Source: Atrina japonica
Taxonomy: Eukaryota; Mollusca; Bivalvia; Pterioida; Pinnidae
Assembly (NCBI GenBank): GCA_030159075.1
Contig: BROG01000136.1
Coordinates: forward strand, 744,001 to 808,000
Reading direction: 5' to 3'
Length of the DNA: 64,000 nt
Shown here: positions 12,968 to 26,084 of the stretch, in pieces
Layout of the letters: each line of letters begins with the position of its first letter
Position numbering within the stretch: the first letter of the stretch is position 1
Position numbers and translations under genes: made by a program
The notes under the pieces: model-generated
What the model saw: only the letters and a program-made list of their open reading frames with translations
What the model was told of the DNA's origin: nothing
The model's database searches: none

Positions 12968-13690
12968 CTGGTAAAAAAATATTTCATTCAATCACCAAAT
13001 ATTGACAAATATATCAATCATATACAAAATGTAAAATGATAACCTTAACAGAAAATTTAGTAAAAACATACATTGTATTTCTTTTCCGTTATATTTGTAC
13101 GTCTTATACAAATCATTCCTCGTAGATTTTTACTTCGTATTTGATAACTTTACCAACACTACGTTAGAACAATATTCGAATACATTTGGCTATTATTTTC
13201 TCCGACAATAAAACAATGGTAATTGCAGCATTACAAAAATGTACAGAGGCGTGACGGAAGTATTCCGATACTATCATTTTAGTATATAATTCATATAAAA
13301 CCACTTCTGTTCAAATAAATATTGCAAAGCCCTTTCTGATCGCATTTCATTTTATTTCATTTTCACCATTAAACAAAGAATTTAACCCAGTTTCATTATA
13401 TACTTTGATTTTTAATTTCTAAATAAGAAAATTAAAGATTTATTTATTTAAACAGAAAAAAAGAATTTTGTGATGACAACTACCTGTATGTGTAAGTAAA
13501 AGTGTGACATCTAATTTTTACTTCCTGTTTGAATTGTCAAATCTTTGAAATTACAAATTAGAAACTTTTATCCAAACAATCAAAGGAACTTGGAAACAGT
13601 ATCTGTTTGATGGTGAAAACACTATTGAAATGTGATAAGAAATGGGTTCACAATATTTTTCTTGAAACGAATGTGGTTTTGTATGAAATG
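12968..13690. other. Intron of WSC gene 2, no further feature
   Basis: A/T-rich intron sequence between the 12.9-kb exon and the repeat element starting near 13,692. No exon, RNA gene or recognisable transposon was seen. Confidence 0.6.
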
Positions 13691-13691
13691 T

Positions 13692-15640
13692 AGAATAAAG
13701 AAGAGGCCCAATGGGCCTTAAGTCGCTCACCTGGCAAAATTGGTCAATATTGCAGAAAACATTAAAAGTGTGTAAAAGATAAAATCGCTAATAAACATGA
13801 ACAAATTATTGGACCTTAAAAATCGCCTGAGTGAAATGTATTTTACCAACAATATACTGAAAAGCAACCAAAAGCATGGAAGTGATCACTGAACAATTGG
13901 GAAAAACAGCGCAAAATATGAAAATATCCACTTAAAAGGGAAAAAAATTCACATAAGGATCAACCTGACAATTTAATTCCTGTTGACCTTTTCGTAGACG
14001 TACTGAACATTTTTGCTTCTTTCTCTTTCTATCTATTATTCTTTTAAAGATAATAGGACAAAGCTGTAAAAAAAAAAACATGAGAAATCCACTAAAAGGG
14101 GAAATAACTCCCAAAAGGGGCAACTTGACAATTTCGGCCCTCTTGACATTTTTGTAGATCTTTGCATGCTGAGCATTTTTGCTTATATTATTTTTACTCT
14201 ACCTATTATACTTTTCAAGATGATGTCAAAATCAATCAAAAAACATGAAAAATCCACATAAAAGGGGCTTATAACTCCCTTTAGGGGCAACCTGACAATT
14301 TCGGCCCTATTAACCTATTAACATGCCGAACATGTTCGCTGCTTTCACTTTTACTCTACCTATTATACTTTTTAAGATAATGTTTAAAAACATTCAAAAA
14401 CATGAAAAATCACCTTAAAAGGGGAAATAACTCCCGTAAGGAGCAACCTGACAATTTCGGCTCTGTTGACATTTTCGTATATCTTTGTGTGCTGAACATT
14501 TTTGCTTCTTTCACTTTTACTTTAGCTATTATACTTTTCAAGATAATGTTCAAAAACATCCAAAAACATGAAAAAGCCACTTAAAAGAAGAACAAAAAAC
14601 TCCCATATGGTGCAACCTAACAATTACGACACTGTTGACATTTTTGTAGATCATTGCATGTTGAACATTTTTGCTTCTTTCACTTTTACTCTCCCTTTTA
14701 TACTTTTCAAGATAGTGTCAAATATCCAAAAACATGAAAAATCTAGCTAAAAGGGGAAATAACTCATATAACGGTTGACCCGACAATCTCCACCAAAACG
14801 AAATATTTGTAGATTTTTGCAAGCCGCTTTTTAAAGGTAATGGTTTTTTCTGTAGCTTTAATAATTTTGAAGATACATATATTAAATAAAAAATATCTGC
14901 TGACTCATTCGTTCTATATTTAGCCATGGCAGCCATGTTTGGTCCTAGCCCCTTTTCATCCACAAACTTTATGCAGCTTTACATTGTTATACTTCCTGTC
15001 AAGTTTGGTTGAAATTAGTCCAATGGTTCTGGAGATATAGTAAAAAATGTTGAAATGTTCACAAAAAAACCTTATATTTTCAATTTACCTAAGTGCCTGT
15101 GACCTTGACCTTTGACCCACGACCTTGAATTTTTGTCAAAATGATCCTTATGTAATTCCTAACAACTCTCTCTCCTATATCTTTGTATATAAAAAGTAGA
15201 TCAGTTTTGAGTTATTGAACAATTTGTAATACAAATATACCCTGTGTTACTGAAGCGCCCCCTCCAGTGGCTCGTTTATGGACAGATTTAATTTTCGTTC
15301 GCAAACATTGTAGATATTGACTTTACAATCATGCATACAAAATTTAAAACCCATCTGATCATTGGTTCATAAGAAGAAAATTTTTAAAAATGTACCAAGT
15401 TTTGGTCTTTTTGGCCCCTTTCAGGGCCCCTATTGGTCCTATTCCTTTTTGATTGGCAAACTTGATACGGCTTTATATGGAGATGCTATATACCAAGTTT
15501 GGTTAAAATTGGCCCACTGGTTCTTGAGAAGATGTTTGAATGCAAAAGTTAACAGACGGACGACGGACGACGACGGACGACGGACCTTTGGCTTATAGCA
15601 ATAGCTCACTTGGTCCTTCGGGCCAGGTGAGCTAAAAATC
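13692..15640. mobile_element. Non-autonomous element with internal ~163-bp tandem array
   Basis: An 11-base terminal motif, GCTCACCTGGC, occurs at 13,725-13,735 and inverted at 15,622-15,632, just inside flanks rich in GGCC. Between them about six diverged copies of a 158-167-bp unit run from about 13,900 to 14,800. Each has an 'aaaggggaaataactcc' segment, then 'caacctgacaatttcggc', then a T-rich segment. The right part carries a GACGGACGAC microrepeat at about 15,553-15,590. Short ORFs inside are repeat shadows. This looks like a repeat family abundant in bivalves. A shorter diverged relative is at 31.2-31.6 kb. It sits in the second intron of WSC gene 2. Confidence 0.65.
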
Positions 15641-15699
15641 AGTGTCCGAATACTTTTGTCCCATCTCTGTACGTCAATTCATTCCGTTTATGGATATAA

Positions 15700-16420
15700 T
15701 GTGATATAAAGTATATACCTTGTAAGAACCCATCTTTTGATATTCTGAGATACCTATATTCACAATGATGTTTTCATATCAAATTTCAAGTCACACAGAA
15801 AAGATACAGGAACATAAAGCAATAATAAAAATGTGGATATTAGAAAAAATGGGCGTTTGTGAAATCCAGAAGTGAAATAAGGTGTTTGATTGAATACGTT
15901 TCCTCTGATGACCCCTAACGTCCGCCTAGATATATAATATGGAGTAAACTCGCCTAAAAACCGTGTAGGAGACAACCCCGCATTTAAGACCATAAATTTC
16001 CAGTCTCTTGATAAAATTAAAAATAAGTCCAGAATCTCACTTATGAGACCACCTCATTATTTAATAGCGAGGTACCACCTTACAATACGAACATTGGTCA
16101 TTGTATGATTGAAGCATTTCATTTTTGTTTATAGAATCTCATGAAACATTTAATTACAACCTTGTAAGATCCTATCATTTGAAATGTTGAGATGCCAGAC
16201 CATCCCATTGTTATTATTATCTCAAATTACAAAGATTTAATGTAAAAATGTTCGTAAGAAAATATCAAAAGTGAATAAAGGACAAATTTGGACCTTTACA
16301 AAATATAGAATTGTAATTAGATGGCTGAGTGAGTTTCTTCTGATGACCGCTAAATCCCACCTAGAAATATATGATACTTTGGTTGTTCAATATGATACTT
16401 TGGTTGTTCAAGTATTCTTA
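15700..16420 (-). repeat. Duplicated intron block in WSC gene 2
   Basis: Two related blocks, about 15,700-15,990 and 16,110-16,420, share the order: a 'ccttgtaaga(a/t)cc' stretch, a 'gatattctgagatacc'-like stretch, then 'tctgatgacc', then 'cctagatata'. The second ends in a 21-bp direct duplication (16,369-16,389 and 16,390-16,410). A third relative lies at about 60,770-61,060 beside the B exon of WSC gene 1, so the introns of the two genes are homologous. Confidence 0.6.
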
Positions 16421-16426
16421 ACTTAC

Positions 16427-16574
16427 CAGCATTAATCCGGTAAATATTCATACGCCATGTACCGCCACACATTTGACTTTTATCACCGGAACATTTTGCC
16501 GAACATTCTGATTCAGATTTTTTTCCATATCCACTCTTGTCGACTTTATTACCACAAAAACATTGACTGGAATA
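16427..16574 (-). CDS. WSC gene 2, exon B of first WSC domain
   Basis: This 148-nt internal exon codes for the second half of a WSC domain. The translation begins YSSQCFCGNKVDKSGYGKK and continues through CSAKCSGDKSQMCGG to TWRMNIYRINA, with five cysteines. Together with the three in the 17.6-kb A exon these make the usual eight. The acceptor is GCAG before 16,574 and the donor is CTG then GTAAGT below 16,427. It starts in phase 0 and ends with one extra base, matching the two-base start of the next A exon. A (134) plus B (148) is 282 nt, or 94 codons. An open frame extends upstream through the intron but is not needed. Confidence 0.85.
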
Positions 16575-17528
16575 CTGCAAACGACCCGAAATCTCATAAT
16601 TACATTCATTCATGTTAATAGTGTCAATGTTTTGATAATTTGAACACGATCCTGATGTTTACTATTCTGTTTTATTGTAAAGTTTACGCCCTTCTAATAT
16701 AGCTGAAGTACTACAAATTTTGACTTGTTTAATGGAATGCTGTCAATGTCTTGAGGGTTATTTAAAATTGTATGCCCGCTGTGACACATGGGTTCGGTTT
16801 ATGTAAAAGACTGGTGACCTTCATTCCCCATGCCGGGCGCTTAGTTAAGGAACAGTCACATCTTTTAAACATCTTATGACCTGTGCCCCCTTTTACGAAA
16901 AAGCCGCAAGTCGTAAAGTCATAAGTCTTAAGTTCTCAAGACAAAGGTTAAGATCGTGTTATCAACACTAGCCTATATCAAATCTCAAGGGATTTCCTAT
17001 ATTTGCAAAGAATATCTTGAAAGTTTATTTAAACTTTTACCAGCTACTTTTACAACGATAACTTATGATACATACGGGCATAATTAAGGTTTACGTACAA
17101 CCTCTGTGTATTCATAAAAACCTGACCTGGTTTGGTCGTAAGTCAAGAGTCCTCTGTAAAACGGTCGCAAGTCGCACGTATGGTCCTAAGAAAACAAAGT
17201 CTAAGCCTTAAAACATTTAAAAAAAAAAATAAATAAAAAAAAAATAAAAACTAAAAAAAATAAACGGGATCCTTGTCCCGAAATTCAAAGATGGAACCTT
17301 CCGCTTTGTAAGCAATTGCTCTGGCCGAGTAAGATACCTTTTATAGATTTGGCATTCATTTGTTAAAACCAAACTTTGATAAGCAGACCATTTACAAAAT
17401 AAAGGATGGAAAATCCATGTTAGATGAACGTTTATAGTGAATTATACAGTATCAAAAATATGCATTGTTCGATTTCGTATTTGCTAAAATATTCACATTT
17501 AAAAAATGAATTATGTTTATGATATTAC
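16575..17528. other. WSC gene 2 intron with degenerate inverted-repeat remnants
   Basis: No exon is seen. Around 16,890-17,210 repeated 'gtcgtaagtc / cgcaagtcg / cttaagttctc' motifs occur in both orientations and resemble the ends of a decayed DNA element. Similar 'cttaagt' motifs occur near 56.3 and 57.3 kb. An A-rich run follows at 17,219-17,262. Confidence 0.4.
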
Positions 17529-17662
17529 CTGTACGCCAAAATAGATATATCCGGCGTTTCTGCAAGAATCCGAACATTTCTGTACGGTCATATCATTGCC
17601 TGAGGTAAACTTGCCTTCAAGTAATCTATCAGGTTTATCCAAAAAGCATCCCAGATAGACAT
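17529..17662 (-). CDS. WSC gene 2, exon A of first WSC domain
   Basis: This 134-nt internal exon is joined by phase to the signal-peptide exon at 19.0 kb: that exon ends in one base and this one starts with two, giving an aspartate codon. The translation starts DVYLGCFLDKPDRLL and ends near YIYFGVQ, with the three cysteines typical of the N-terminal WSC half (GCF, QKC, DSC). The acceptor is a T-rich tract ending TTTAG and the donor is CAG then GTAATA. It is the same length as the A exons at 58.2 and 61.8 kb. The frame is intact. Confidence 0.87.
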
Positions 17663-18639
17663 CTAAATAGAAAACAAGCAGCTACAATATGAAAACAAAT
17701 ACCCCCTTATTGCTATTTTTAAAACATAGAAATTAACTTGTAAAAAGAAATTGTATCTGATTCACAAGGTTAAAACTAGAAGATATACCACCCAGAGATA
17801 GGTGATCTGCAAAACGTGTAATAGAATAAAAACGTACCTTAGAGAACATATTTTCAGGAATGAAATTTAATGTTATTGAAATATATTTGAAATCTATCTA
17901 TATTTCTTTAAACGGACATTGGCTGTGATTTTTTTTTTCAAAACAAAATATTTCCTTTTTTACTACTTAGATTGATACACTATTGAAAAAAGAGATATAC
18001 TCATAGTTGTAAAATTTCTCAGATTCCTATATATTTTGTGAAAATTGCATGAGAATCCCAGGTTTGGCACTTTTTCACTTGCAGTTGATTAACTCAACCG
18101 TACTATTTGTTTTTTAATACCACATTGTACCTGACCTAATTTTTATAAAATATATAGGAATATTAGATATGTATGCGTATTTCTTATTGTACATGAAGTA
18201 AACGTAGTAAAAGTAGAAAAAGTCGAAATAACTGTTGTTGTAAACACAGCTAATGTCTCTTTAATAGAGTCTTTTCAAATGTTCTTTGGGATGCTGGGAA
18301 CCATAAGTCTTTCTTTTCATGTAATCATGACTTGGTACTGGGAGGGTTGATATATCACTGATGATAGCTGGTGTATAGGTGCTTTATCAGTGATTGTCTA
18401 ATTTCAATTGCGCATTAAAATTTCTTTTAAGCAATAATTTTCCGAACAAAAATACGATAAGAATTCTATAAAAAGCCTGTGGTGCAACATTCACTGCACG
18501 CGTTTTATATAATCTCTGTAAGAAGCTCACAAAGACCTTTGTTACTAATGACCAATAACAAAAATAACCTTATAGATATAGATATTACTGAAAAACGGAA
18601 AAAGTATAAATCCTGGATAATCATGATATAACAAAAATA

Positions 18640-18905
18640 TCAGATACCAAAGTAAAGCGAAAAAATAGAACAAATACGGAGCTCTGGAAATCAAGAGGTA
18701 AGATCAGGTATCATTGAGGAGTAAGCATCCCCTGTTGACAAGCCACACCCTCCGTGAGTCCACAGTCAAATCCAAATGAAATACTTGAGGGACGAACCGT
18801 CGTCATAGTTGGTACAGACGTGTCAACAACCGCTATAGAGCAGGCAACTCAGCATTTCAGATAGCGATTAAGTATTTGCAAACAAAATATTATACCGACC
18901 GTATT
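18640..18905 (-). mobile_element. Solo PLE 3' end in WSC gene 2 intron
   Basis: This matches, in inverse sense, the 3' untranslated end of the PLEs at 23.7 and 36.6 kb. It starts with TCAGATACCAAAG (the element's 3' terminus) and carries the 'gaggagtaagcatcccctg' and 'gagtccacagtcaa' segments. It runs to the end of the coding part near the 'ttataccgacc' motif. No RT sequence is left, so it is a strongly 5'-truncated copy. Confidence 0.75.
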
Positions 18906-18995
18906 TTTTTGCGAAACGGAGAACCTGTGAATAACTGTTTGATTTCAGGGATATGTTTTATTTTAACTTCCTGGCGGATGCCATAGCACACTGAC

Positions 18996-19047
18996 CTGCG
19001 GATACTACGGAACCAAGTAGTAGGAATCCCAAAATCGCCTTTTCCAT
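18996..19047 (-). CDS. WSC gene 2, first coding exon (signal peptide)
   Basis: An ATG at 19,047 opens MEKAILGFLLLGSVVSA: one positive charge near the N-terminus, a hydrophobic core and small residues at the expected cleavage site. This is a textbook secretory signal peptide. The exon holds 17 codons plus one base and ends at GCAG then GTCAGT. The single leftover base is completed by the two-base start of the 17.6-kb A exon, giving a mature protein starting close to the WSC domain. A TTTTTAG eleven bases before the ATG could be an acceptor, so a 5' UTR exon may lie upstream. The gene should encode a secreted protein with at least two WSC modules. Confidence 0.8.
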
Positions 19048-19142
19048 CTTAAATCTAAAAATACAAAATGTGACACTTATATTACCGCATGCACAAATGG
19101 AACTGTTTACATTTTTTGGATTGATCAAGATGAAAAAATAAA

Positions 19143-19214
<72 letters not shown>

Positions 19215-19231
19215 TCTTCTACTACTACTAC

Positions 19232-19308
<77 letters not shown>
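19143..19308. repeat. (TAC)n then (TAA)n microsatellite upstream of WSC gene 2
   Basis: About 29 TAC units with a short (TTC) interruption, then about 25 TAA units. The array starts some 95 bp upstream of the start codon of gene 2, in the promoter or first-intron region. Translations of this array are not genes. Confidence 0.9.
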
Positions 19309-19309
<1 letters not shown>

Positions 19310-19483
19310 CTTGTACACGATAACTGTGGTCCCGTAAAAATGTGACCGGCAAAATACTACCGTTACCCACAAATACATAAACGTCGTCGCGGTAACTGAT
19401 TGTCTCTTGACATCATTTTACGGAAATTTATATCATTTTGTCTTCTAAAGAGAAGGACCGTGGTTATTTTGAAAACAGCTTAT

Positions 19484-19484
<1 letters not shown>

Positions 19485-19527
<43 letters not shown>

Positions 19528-19537
19528 CAACAACAAC

Positions 19538-19628
<91 letters not shown>
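19485..19628. repeat. (TAA)n microsatellite with (CAA)n core
   Basis: A trinucleotide array of about 48 units with an AACAACAAC core near 19,523-19,538. The core matches the structure of the array at 22.4 kb. Confidence 0.9.
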
Positions 19629-20404
<776 letters not shown>

Positions 20405-20837
20405 GGAATATTTGATCGTTTATCAAATATCTAAATGAATTCTGGCCAAGACTTTTATTAAAATGAGTATCTGCAGGTATGTTTAATTTCAACAGAATTA
20501 TATATTAAATAGATACATTCAGACAAGTATAAGTTCCATTGAATTAACATTCTTGCTCCAGTGTATGGTTTTATATTGACTACTATATTAAACTGCGGAG
20601 AGGCCAAATACTTTACATGATGATAAATGATGAATACACCAATCCATTGTTCATCCATTTAATTCACATGATAAGATTTAAGAGCGGAATTCTGAAAATG
20701 ACATTGTTTATCATTTTGTGCTTTGTTAAGTTCGAAAATGGAGACAGCATTGCAGTGTAGGCGGACCATCAAGGTGCGAAACATTCAATCAACAGGTGAA
20801 AACATAAACTACTTATTCATAACGTAAATATAAGATA

Positions 20838-20930
20838 TCAGATACCAAAGTATAAATCTACAGGATGTCCAAGATACAATATACAAATCTGGTGATATTG
20901 GATAAACACGGACCTCCGGAAATCCTTGAA
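20838..20930 (-). mobile_element. Solo PLE 3' terminus
   Basis: It starts at TCAGATACCAAAG and carries the 'gataaacacggacctccgg' segment of the PLE 3' end. Only about 90 bp of the element remain. The surrounding 20,403-21,311 sequence shows no gene. Confidence 0.65.
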
Positions 20931-21311
20931 AATGATTATTTCCATGTTTATTTGTGCGTCTAATTTTGTGCTTGATTGCAAAACATGTCATCTCAACTAT
21001 TTTATCTCTGTTTAACAGTTTTCACACCCTGAACCTATCACACAGAAATGGACGAAATTAAAGGAATGAAGAACAGCAATGCTGATAGTAGTAATGCTAA
21101 AGTTTATTTTAGTCAACTGGTTAAAGGGGCATCAGATGTGTTTTTTAAATAAAACTTCATTTGGTGTTTACTACCTAGATTGATGTTAAAAAAAACAAAT
21201 AAGATCTACACATCAGCATAAATATTGTTAAAGTTCAAGTTAATAATTTCAAACGAATAATTGTCAAACTGGGTTTCTCCATCGAACCAATTTTCACAAA
21301 GAATGTAGGAT

Positions 21312-21590
21312 TTTTAGATTTTTAATTATCGTCCCACTCAAGAATCTTTCACACATATAGAGACGTCAGCAAATGCCGATGAAGAGCTTCAAATTTTGGC
21401 ATATACTCGGCACTTATTGCCATTGAGCAGTGAGTGTTCTTGAAAGTACCGTCTTCTGTGACACGGGACTTCAGTTTTTGCTGTCTCATTTGAAGGACAG
21501 GAAAAGCCTTCGAAGAGACTCGAACCTGTGACACTCCGGCTGCTAAACGAGCACTCTACCGCGAAGCCACGACGGCCCTCCAAAAAGGAA
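21312..21590 (-). mobile_element. tRNA-derived SINE (tRNA-Ala-like head)
   Basis: Read on the minus strand, the first ~75 bases resemble a tRNA: a D-arm-like GGTAGAG, an anticodon region TTTAGCAG (AGC, Ala-like) and a good internal B box GGTTCGAGTCT. A non-tRNA body follows and ends 'gagtgggacgataattaaaa' near 21,312. The body continues well past the T-arm and no CCA-compatible acceptor stem is evident, so this is a SINE and not a tRNA gene. Short peptides in other frames are shadows. Confidence 0.7.
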
Positions 21591-21686
21591 AGAAAATTGT
21601 GTGTCCCTGCAAGATTTGCACGTTACATTTTGGAAATATATATATATATATATATTACAAATGAGTTGATATAAAGTTTCAAACTT

Positions 21687-21694
<8 letters not shown>

Positions 21695-21763
<69 letters not shown>

Positions 21764-21765
21764 TC
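21695..21765. repeat. (TAA)n microsatellite
   Basis: About 23 units; a short (TA)n lies just before it at 21,637-21,653. From 21,766 to 22,436 nothing was recognised. Confidence 0.9.
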
Positions 21766-22434
21766 GAGTCTGTTTATTCATTTATTTACAATATTATCTG
21801 TTACAGTATTTATCTTTTATATTTCGTTTGTCCGATACTTTCATATTATTCTGTTTTAGTTTAGAAGGCTTATTTTATTGATGTATTCATGTTATTGATG
21901 TATTCTCTATCTGAAATTATAACATAGAGAATCAGTGGTTCATAGTGATAAAATAATTGTAAAAACTCACAAACTCACAACTTTACAGAATTTTATTAAC
22001 GTTTAATTGGGATTGTATTCTTCATAGACAAATATCAAATAATCATTATGTATTCTACATAGATAATATGTCAAATGAGCATTAATGGTCTCATAATTTC
22101 TTTTTTATTCACACAAACTGCGATTGAAAGTTCAGAAGTTCTAGTTAATAGTTACGCTAATTGAGTTTATAAAAAACAAGGTCATATAGTGTACGAACGT
22201 AATAAGTGTAAATATATTTACGGCGGCACAAAGGGTTGACGATTGTTTCTACGAATTACCTGTTCACCAACAATTTATTTAACCGCGACCTAATTAAGGT
22301 AGTCTTTTTAAGTTGTAATTACATTATAATCTATGACGCACTTAAACAGTTAAAACTATACTATGATTCAATGTTTTCTCATGATCATATCACGAACACA
22401 ACACATAATAAAAATAACGACTGGAAACAACTTT

Positions 22435-22435
<1 letters not shown>

Positions 22436-22505
<70 letters not shown>

Positions 22506-22527
22506 CAACAACAACAACAACAACAAC

Positions 22528-22559
<32 letters not shown>

Positions 22560-22600
22560 TAATAATAATAATAATAATAATAATTAAAAATAATAATTAA
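22436..22600. repeat. (TAA)n microsatellite with (CAA)n core
   Basis: About 50 units; nine or ten CAA units form the core near 22,500-22,528. From 22,600 to 23,120 nothing was recognised. Confidence 0.9.
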
Positions 22601-23120
22601 AATAATAATAAAGAAAATGATACAAAATAAGATAACAATGATACATTTAATAATTATGTAGATGAAGATGATAATGCGAAAGATCAAAAGAGATAACATT
22701 CGACAATTCTAAACAATTTTTACTTTGCAATTGTTGATTAATCAGTACAACTGATTGATCCGACCATCAATCTTTCTAAAAAAAACCAATAAAGTATATA
22801 TCATATATTTGCAACATATGCTGTTTATATTGATATACTCATGTTACCTTATTTCATTTACCTTACGAATGACTAATTGTTTCCTGGAAGCAAATTTGTT
22901 CATGATTTCGATATATTATTTTCAACTCGTATATGAGCTTTATGTACGTTGTGTCTCAATCTTTACATTGATTTACTAAATTTAGGAAGAGGGGGATGTT
23001 AAAATATTAAAATATTCCCTTGAAGAATTCTTATTGGAAATATTAGAAAACAAATTAATGAATTTGTTTGGAGGTTGAGTTTGAGTTTTCTTATTTTTGT
23101 TCACATAATAACTGAGCAGT

Positions 23121-23364
<244 letters not shown>

Positions 23365-23479
23365 CCTTTATTAGATACAACTTAATTATCTACTCTAATA
23401 TATTTATATGTTCCCCTGCATTATTTTTTTAACAATAAGCAGATAAATGTGAAATGTAACGTCACATCTATAGATTACT

Positions 23480-23741
23480 CTATTTCACTGGGTGAAATGT
23501 TGAGTTGCCTTTTCGTTGGCGGTTGTTGAGACATTTGTGCCAATTGTGACGAGGATTCGTTCCTCACGTATTACATTTGGACTTGACTAAGGACTCACGG
23601 CGGGTGTGAACGGTCGACAGCGGATGCTTACTCCTCCTTGGCACCTGATCCCACCCTTTGGTTCCCAGAGGTCCGTGTTAGTCCATTTTTGTCTGATTTT
23701 TAATTGTGTCCTGGACATGCTAAAGATTTATACTTTGGTAT
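23480..23741 (+). mobile_element. Inverted PLE 3' end, arm 1 of palindrome
   Basis: Plus-sense copy of the last coding codons and 3' UTR of the PLE. It begins at the 'ctatttcactgggtgaaatg' segment, passes 'ggatgcttactcctcc' and ends at ACTTTGGTAT. It lies tail-to-tail with the minus-sense copy that begins at 23,754, separated by only about 12 bp. Confidence 0.8.
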
Positions 23742-23753
23742 ATATAAAACATT

Positions 23754-25900
23754 TCAGATACCAAAGTATAAATCAATACAATGTCCAGGACATAGATACA
23801 AATCCGGAAAAAATGGACAAACACGGACCTCTGGAAACCAAGAGGTGGGATCAGGTTCCATGGAGGAGTAAGCATCCCCTGTCGACCGGTCACATCCGCC
23901 ATGAGTCCACAGTCAAGTCCAATGAAACACGTGAGGAGTGTATCCTCGTCACAATTGGTACAGACGTCTCACAACCGCCAACGAAAAGGCAACTCAACAT
24001 TTCACTTAGTGAAACAGAGTAGTCGCAAACAAGACTATTATACCGACCATAAAATTTGCGGAACGTTGAAATCTTCATATGTTGTACACGCCCTGGCATA
24101 TCGGATCATATGTGAAATATAAACTCCATATGCGGGTGACTGAGGGATATTACTACTTAAATGTGGAAAATTTACAATGGGAAAGCCGAAATCGTCGCGT
24201 TTATCGTATAGCTTAGTTGCTAATTTCCCGTCTGTGTTTATATTAAGTAAAATGTCTAAGTATGAAGCGTGTGTGCTTGATTATGTTGTATCTTTAATTT
24301 CTAGTTCGCTGGGATATATCGCATTGACATATGTATGAAAATTGTCATTATTAATTGACAAAACGTCGTCGATATATCTAAATGTCAAATTAAAGGACAC
24401 CGCTAAACTTTTTCTTCTTTTGATTCAGCAGTTTCTGAATGAAGTCTGCTTCGTATGAATAAAGGAACAGGTCGGCCAATAAAGGAGCACAATTGGTTCC
24501 CATAGGAATGCCGAAAGTTTGTTGAAATACCACGTCTCCGAACATTACAAATATATTGTCTATTAGAAATTCCAGCATGTTTTTTATATCAACTTCAGTA
24601 TATTTATGTGTAGAATCAGAGTGGTGTTTGACGAAATAAGTATCCTGATAGCCAATCACTAGATATTTAAATTTTCGGGTACCACCTTTAGTGAAAAAGC
24701 AGTTGTCTATGATGCTGAAAAGTCTTTCTTTTAATTTTTTATGTGGAACAGTAGTGTAAAGAGTAGATAAGTCATAAGTTTTGATACAGTGAATTCGAGA
24801 AAAATTGTGTGCCTTCAAATTTTCTAAAAGCTGTTTAGAATTTTTAAGTATCCACATCTGATTTACACCGCTTCTGGAAAAAGCAACTGTACAGTATTGT
24901 TGAAGTTTCTCCTTAACGGCTGTCAATATCTTGGTAAGAAGTAAAGATAAAGGCTTGGTAGAACATTTGCTGGATCCTGCTATGTATCTTTGCTTATATG
25001 GGGTTTTATGAAGTTTAGGTATCCAGTATAAATGTGGTAGCTCGAAATCGGTATCCGTTGTAGGTATATCAAATGAGCGTAATACGGACACATGATTTTG
25101 AAGGATCTCGGCCTTTGAAAGTGAGCTACGTGGGTATGTAGGATTACCAGAATTCGTATTTAACCCAATTTCTTCTATAAATTATAGTAATGTGACATAC
25201 AAATAAAAACTATATTATTTGAGGCTTTGTCTGCTGGTACCAGTACATATTGGTCATGTAATCTATCCAGTTCAGTTACTACTTCTGGATCATTAAATAC
25301 AGAGGGATAACGCGTTTTCATAGTCCCTTTAAGTTTTCGAATACGATATTTATCAAACACCGTATGGCTTTCAGCCATTCAGACAAAGTGTCTGGTTCTA
25401 CGTCTTCATGTTTGGCCCATCGTCTGGCATAATATGCGACAAAATCCATAACTAAACTGAAATTCTGACGCCAATTAAAGGAACGGGCTTCCCGGTATTT
25501 AGGGCCCCTTAAAATAAGATTTTTGAGGCTTTCATTTTCAACAATAGAAACGTCGCCGGTAATGACATGCCCGATAGTATTGTATTTGAAAGGGGATGAA
25601 ACACATGAACATGTGACAGTGTTGTGTAGAAGATGGTTGATGTCTAGGCACTGCAAAACCTGTTTGTAATTGAATAGCTTGGATGCGATGCTAGGTGTAT
25701 AACTATAGGAAATGCAAGGCGTGGTCTTCAGTTTAAAATATGGTGGAATACAGGACTGAACTTTTGTATGATTTAAAACATTGCCAATGTTTAAAGCGTC
25801 TATGCCTTTATTTGTAAATTTAAGTTTAAGGAAAATACGTTTCTGTTCAGAACAGTCATCGTTTGTAACGCGTGCAGGCTTAAACAGTCTCTATTTGAGA
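23754..25900 (-). pseudogene. Penelope-like element reverse transcriptase, frameshifted
   Basis: This is the longest retroelement copy here. Read from about 25,900 down, three broken frames give an N-terminal region (25,318-25,656 and 25,175-25,378), an RT core (24,390-25,091) and a C-terminal part. The RT core contains IPKLHKTPYK, YDLSTLYTTVPH and the IPMGTNCAPLLADLFL stretch. The catalytic RYIDDV motif lies at about 24,365-24,382, in a frame shifted from the core near 24,390. The C-terminal part resembles the intact 36.1-36.6-kb frame. A one-base loss near 24,000 removes the usual stop after VGGC. No GIY-YIG endonuclease was recognised. The 3' end at 23,754 is TCAGATACCAAAG in inverse sense. 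The copy is inactive. Confidence 0.85.
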
Positions 25901-25998
25901 TGTTTTATATTGTGCAGATGTTACCAAGTGTAACTATGTACTAATGTCAAACTCCTTGATGATATTTAAGAAACCGGTTGAGTTTGATTCGCGCCGTT

Positions 25999-26080
<82 letters not shown>
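25999..26080. repeat. (TA)n microsatellite
   Basis: Two TA blocks separated by one missing T; this lies exactly between the PLE and the LINE. Confidence 0.9.

Positions 26081-26082
<2 letters not shown>

Positions 26083-26084
<2 letters not shown>

Noticed and set aside
14402..14963. Small proteins with repeated FASFTFTL-like text
   Set aside because: Translations of the ~163-bp tandem units of the interspersed element.
21389..21590. Functional tRNA-Ala gene
   Set aside because: Box B is good, but no full acceptor stem pairs and a SINE body continues downstream.
22363..22699. Poly-N and poly-Y/C open frames
   Set aside because: Translations of the (TAA)n/(CAA)n array.
23606..24122. 138-codon and shorter plus-strand proteins
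   Set aside because: They read through the PLE 3' palindrome in antisense; the real coding sense is known from the 36-kb copy.
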